A stretch of DNA of 64,000 bases, taken from JASHUC01 sp035523875 (GTDB lineage Bacteria > Pseudomonadota > Gammaproteobacteria > Steroidobacterales > Steroidobacteraceae). This document shows, piece after piece, positions 63,217 through 64,000 of this stretch. Under the pieces are notes generated by a model. That model was not told the origin of the DNA. It was given only the letters and a program-made list of their open reading frames with translations, and did not search any database. The DNA lies in the NCBI GenBank assembly GCA_035523875.1, contig DATKPY010000016.1:62001-126000 (forward strand), given 5' to 3'. The first letter of the stretch is position 1, and every line of letters begins with the position of its first letter. The translations under genes and the position numbers were made by a program.

Positions 63217-64000
63217 AGTCCCTCCTCGGCGAGCGCGAGCGCGCGCACCAGCGCCGCGCTCTTCGCAAGCACTTCCTCGTGCTCGGTCTGCGGCACGCTG
63301 TCGGCGACGATGCCGGCGCCGGCCTGGAAGCTGTATTCGTCCCCGCGAAACACGAGCGTGCGGATCGTGATCGCCTGATCCATGTCGCCGCGGGCGCCGA
63401 AATAGCCGACCGTTCCGCCGTACAGACCGCGGCCCACGGGCTCGAGCTCGTCGATGATCTCCATCGCGCGCACCTTCGGCGCTCCGACCAGCGTTCCGGC
63501 CGGGAAGGTTGCCGCGAACAGGTCGAACGCGTCGCGCTCGCGCGCGAGCGTGCCGTGCACGCCGCTCACGATGTGCATGACGTGGCTGTAGCGCTCGATG
63601 GCGCGATATGGGCCGACATGGACGCTTCCCGCGCCTGCGACGCGCCCGAGGTCGTTGCGCGCGAGGTCGACCAGCATCACGTGCTCGGCGTTCTCCTTCG
63701 GGTCGGCGCGCAGCTCCGCTTCGCGCACGGCGTCCTGCGACTGGTCCGCACCCCGCGGCCGCGTGCCCGCGATGGGGCGCAGCTCTGCATGCCCGCCGTT
63801 GAGCTTGACGAGCGCCTCGGGCGAGGAGCCGACGACCGCGAGCTCCCCGAGCGCGCAGTAGTACATGTAGGGCGAGGGATTGATGAGCCGCAGCGCGCGG
63901 TAGACCTGAAAGGGATCGAGCGAGTGGCGTCCGCCGAAGCGCGCCGAGAGCACCAGTTGGTAGACATCGCCCGCGGCGATGTACTCCTGCGTACGGCTCA
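63213..64000 (-). CDS. trpE: Anthranilate synthase component I, C-terminal part (5' end beyond window)
   Basis: The reading frame is open to base 64000; the window shows about 260 C-terminal residues. The visible part begins EYIAAGDVYQLVLSARF and has PIAGTRPRG, DLARNDLGRV, SHVMHIVSGV, FPAGTLVGAPKVRAMEII and YGGTVGYFG of the chorismate-binding family. The N-terminal tryptophan-binding region and any upstream leader or attenuator lie outside. Confidence 0.95.
   Translation of the reverse strand, partial: SRTQEYIAAGDVYQLVLSARFGGRHSLDPFQVYRALRLINPSPYMYYCALGELAVVGSSPEALVKLNGGHAELRPIAGTRPRGADQSQDAVREAELRADPKENAEHVMLVDLARNDLGRVAGAGSVHVGPYRAIERYSHVMHIVSGVHGTLARERDAFDLFAATFPAGTLVGAPKVRAMEIIDELEPVGRGLYGGTVGYFGARGDMDQAITIRTLVFRGDEYSFQAGAGIVADSVPQTEHEEVLAKSAALVRALALAEEGL

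Overview
This is a dense, GC-rich stretch of bacterial chromosome with very short intergenic gaps and many 1-4 bp stop/start overlaps. The gene set points to an aerobic gammaproteobacterium, plausibly of the Steroidobacterales/Nevskiales/Xanthomonadales neighbourhood; the exact lineage is inference. Pointers are an E. coli-type GshA, ubiE-ubiJ-ubiB, a three-gene proton-translocating transhydrogenase, CDP-diacylglycerol pyrophosphatase, the ribosomal mini-protein bTHX, P-II and GGDEF/EAL signalling. I see no phage genes, insertion sequences, CRISPR arrays, rRNAs or tRNAs.

Layout. Positions 1-5244 hold one forward operon that enters from the left: a PEGA-repeat/SUMF1-like protein, a tiny membrane protein, an actin-like/FHA protein, and two paralogous proteins with one N-terminal membrane helix, a coiled coil and a von Willebrand A domain. 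This is the best candidate for an undescribed system; the two VWA proteins look like MotB/ExbD-type stator subunits with VWA heads. Positions 5248-10787 carry ilvA, a second FHA protein, an alpha/beta-hydrolase lacking its usual catalytic histidine, a small lipoprotein, and a double VOC-domain protein with a long histone H1-like basic tail. Positions 11007-16753 hold ilvB-gloA-SDR-thioesterase on the minus strand, divergent from ilvN, which is followed closely by a hybrid histidine kinase.

Positions 16766-25596 carry a quinone oxidoreductase with palindromic operators, a GGDEF/EAL protein, a thioredoxin-like ferredoxin, a P-II gene with a convincing sigma-54 promoter and NtrC-like site, gshA, a thiolase and an active-type diguanylate cyclase. 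A forward operon at 25734-29720 holds a dienelactone hydrolase, succinate-semialdehyde dehydrogenase, ferrochelatase and a VOC protein. Acetyl-CoA synthetase (again with a basic tail), a 5'-3' exonuclease and an HNH protein lie on the minus strand. Then come pntAA-pntAB-pntB, a HAD phosphatase, pyrE, cdh, a cupin, purN, bTHX and an RRM protein.

Positions 40932-45798 encode a 2-oxoacid:ferredoxin oxidoreductase (two subunits) plus a GltD-like iron-sulfur flavoprotein, unusual for an otherwise aerobic gene set. Positions 46010-51499 carry DUF971-ubiE and ubiJ-ubiB, split by an opposite-strand NamZ/DOMON pair. A highly structured, terminator-ended minus-strand segment between DUF971 and ubiE may be a small RNA. 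After a MATE exporter and a thioesterase come two tandem S9 peptidase genes of identical length. Between them is a short remnant of the trpA 3' end, a scar of the tandem duplication. The window ends in a complete overlapping trpE-G-D-C-F-B-A operon on the minus strand, with trpE truncated by the right edge.
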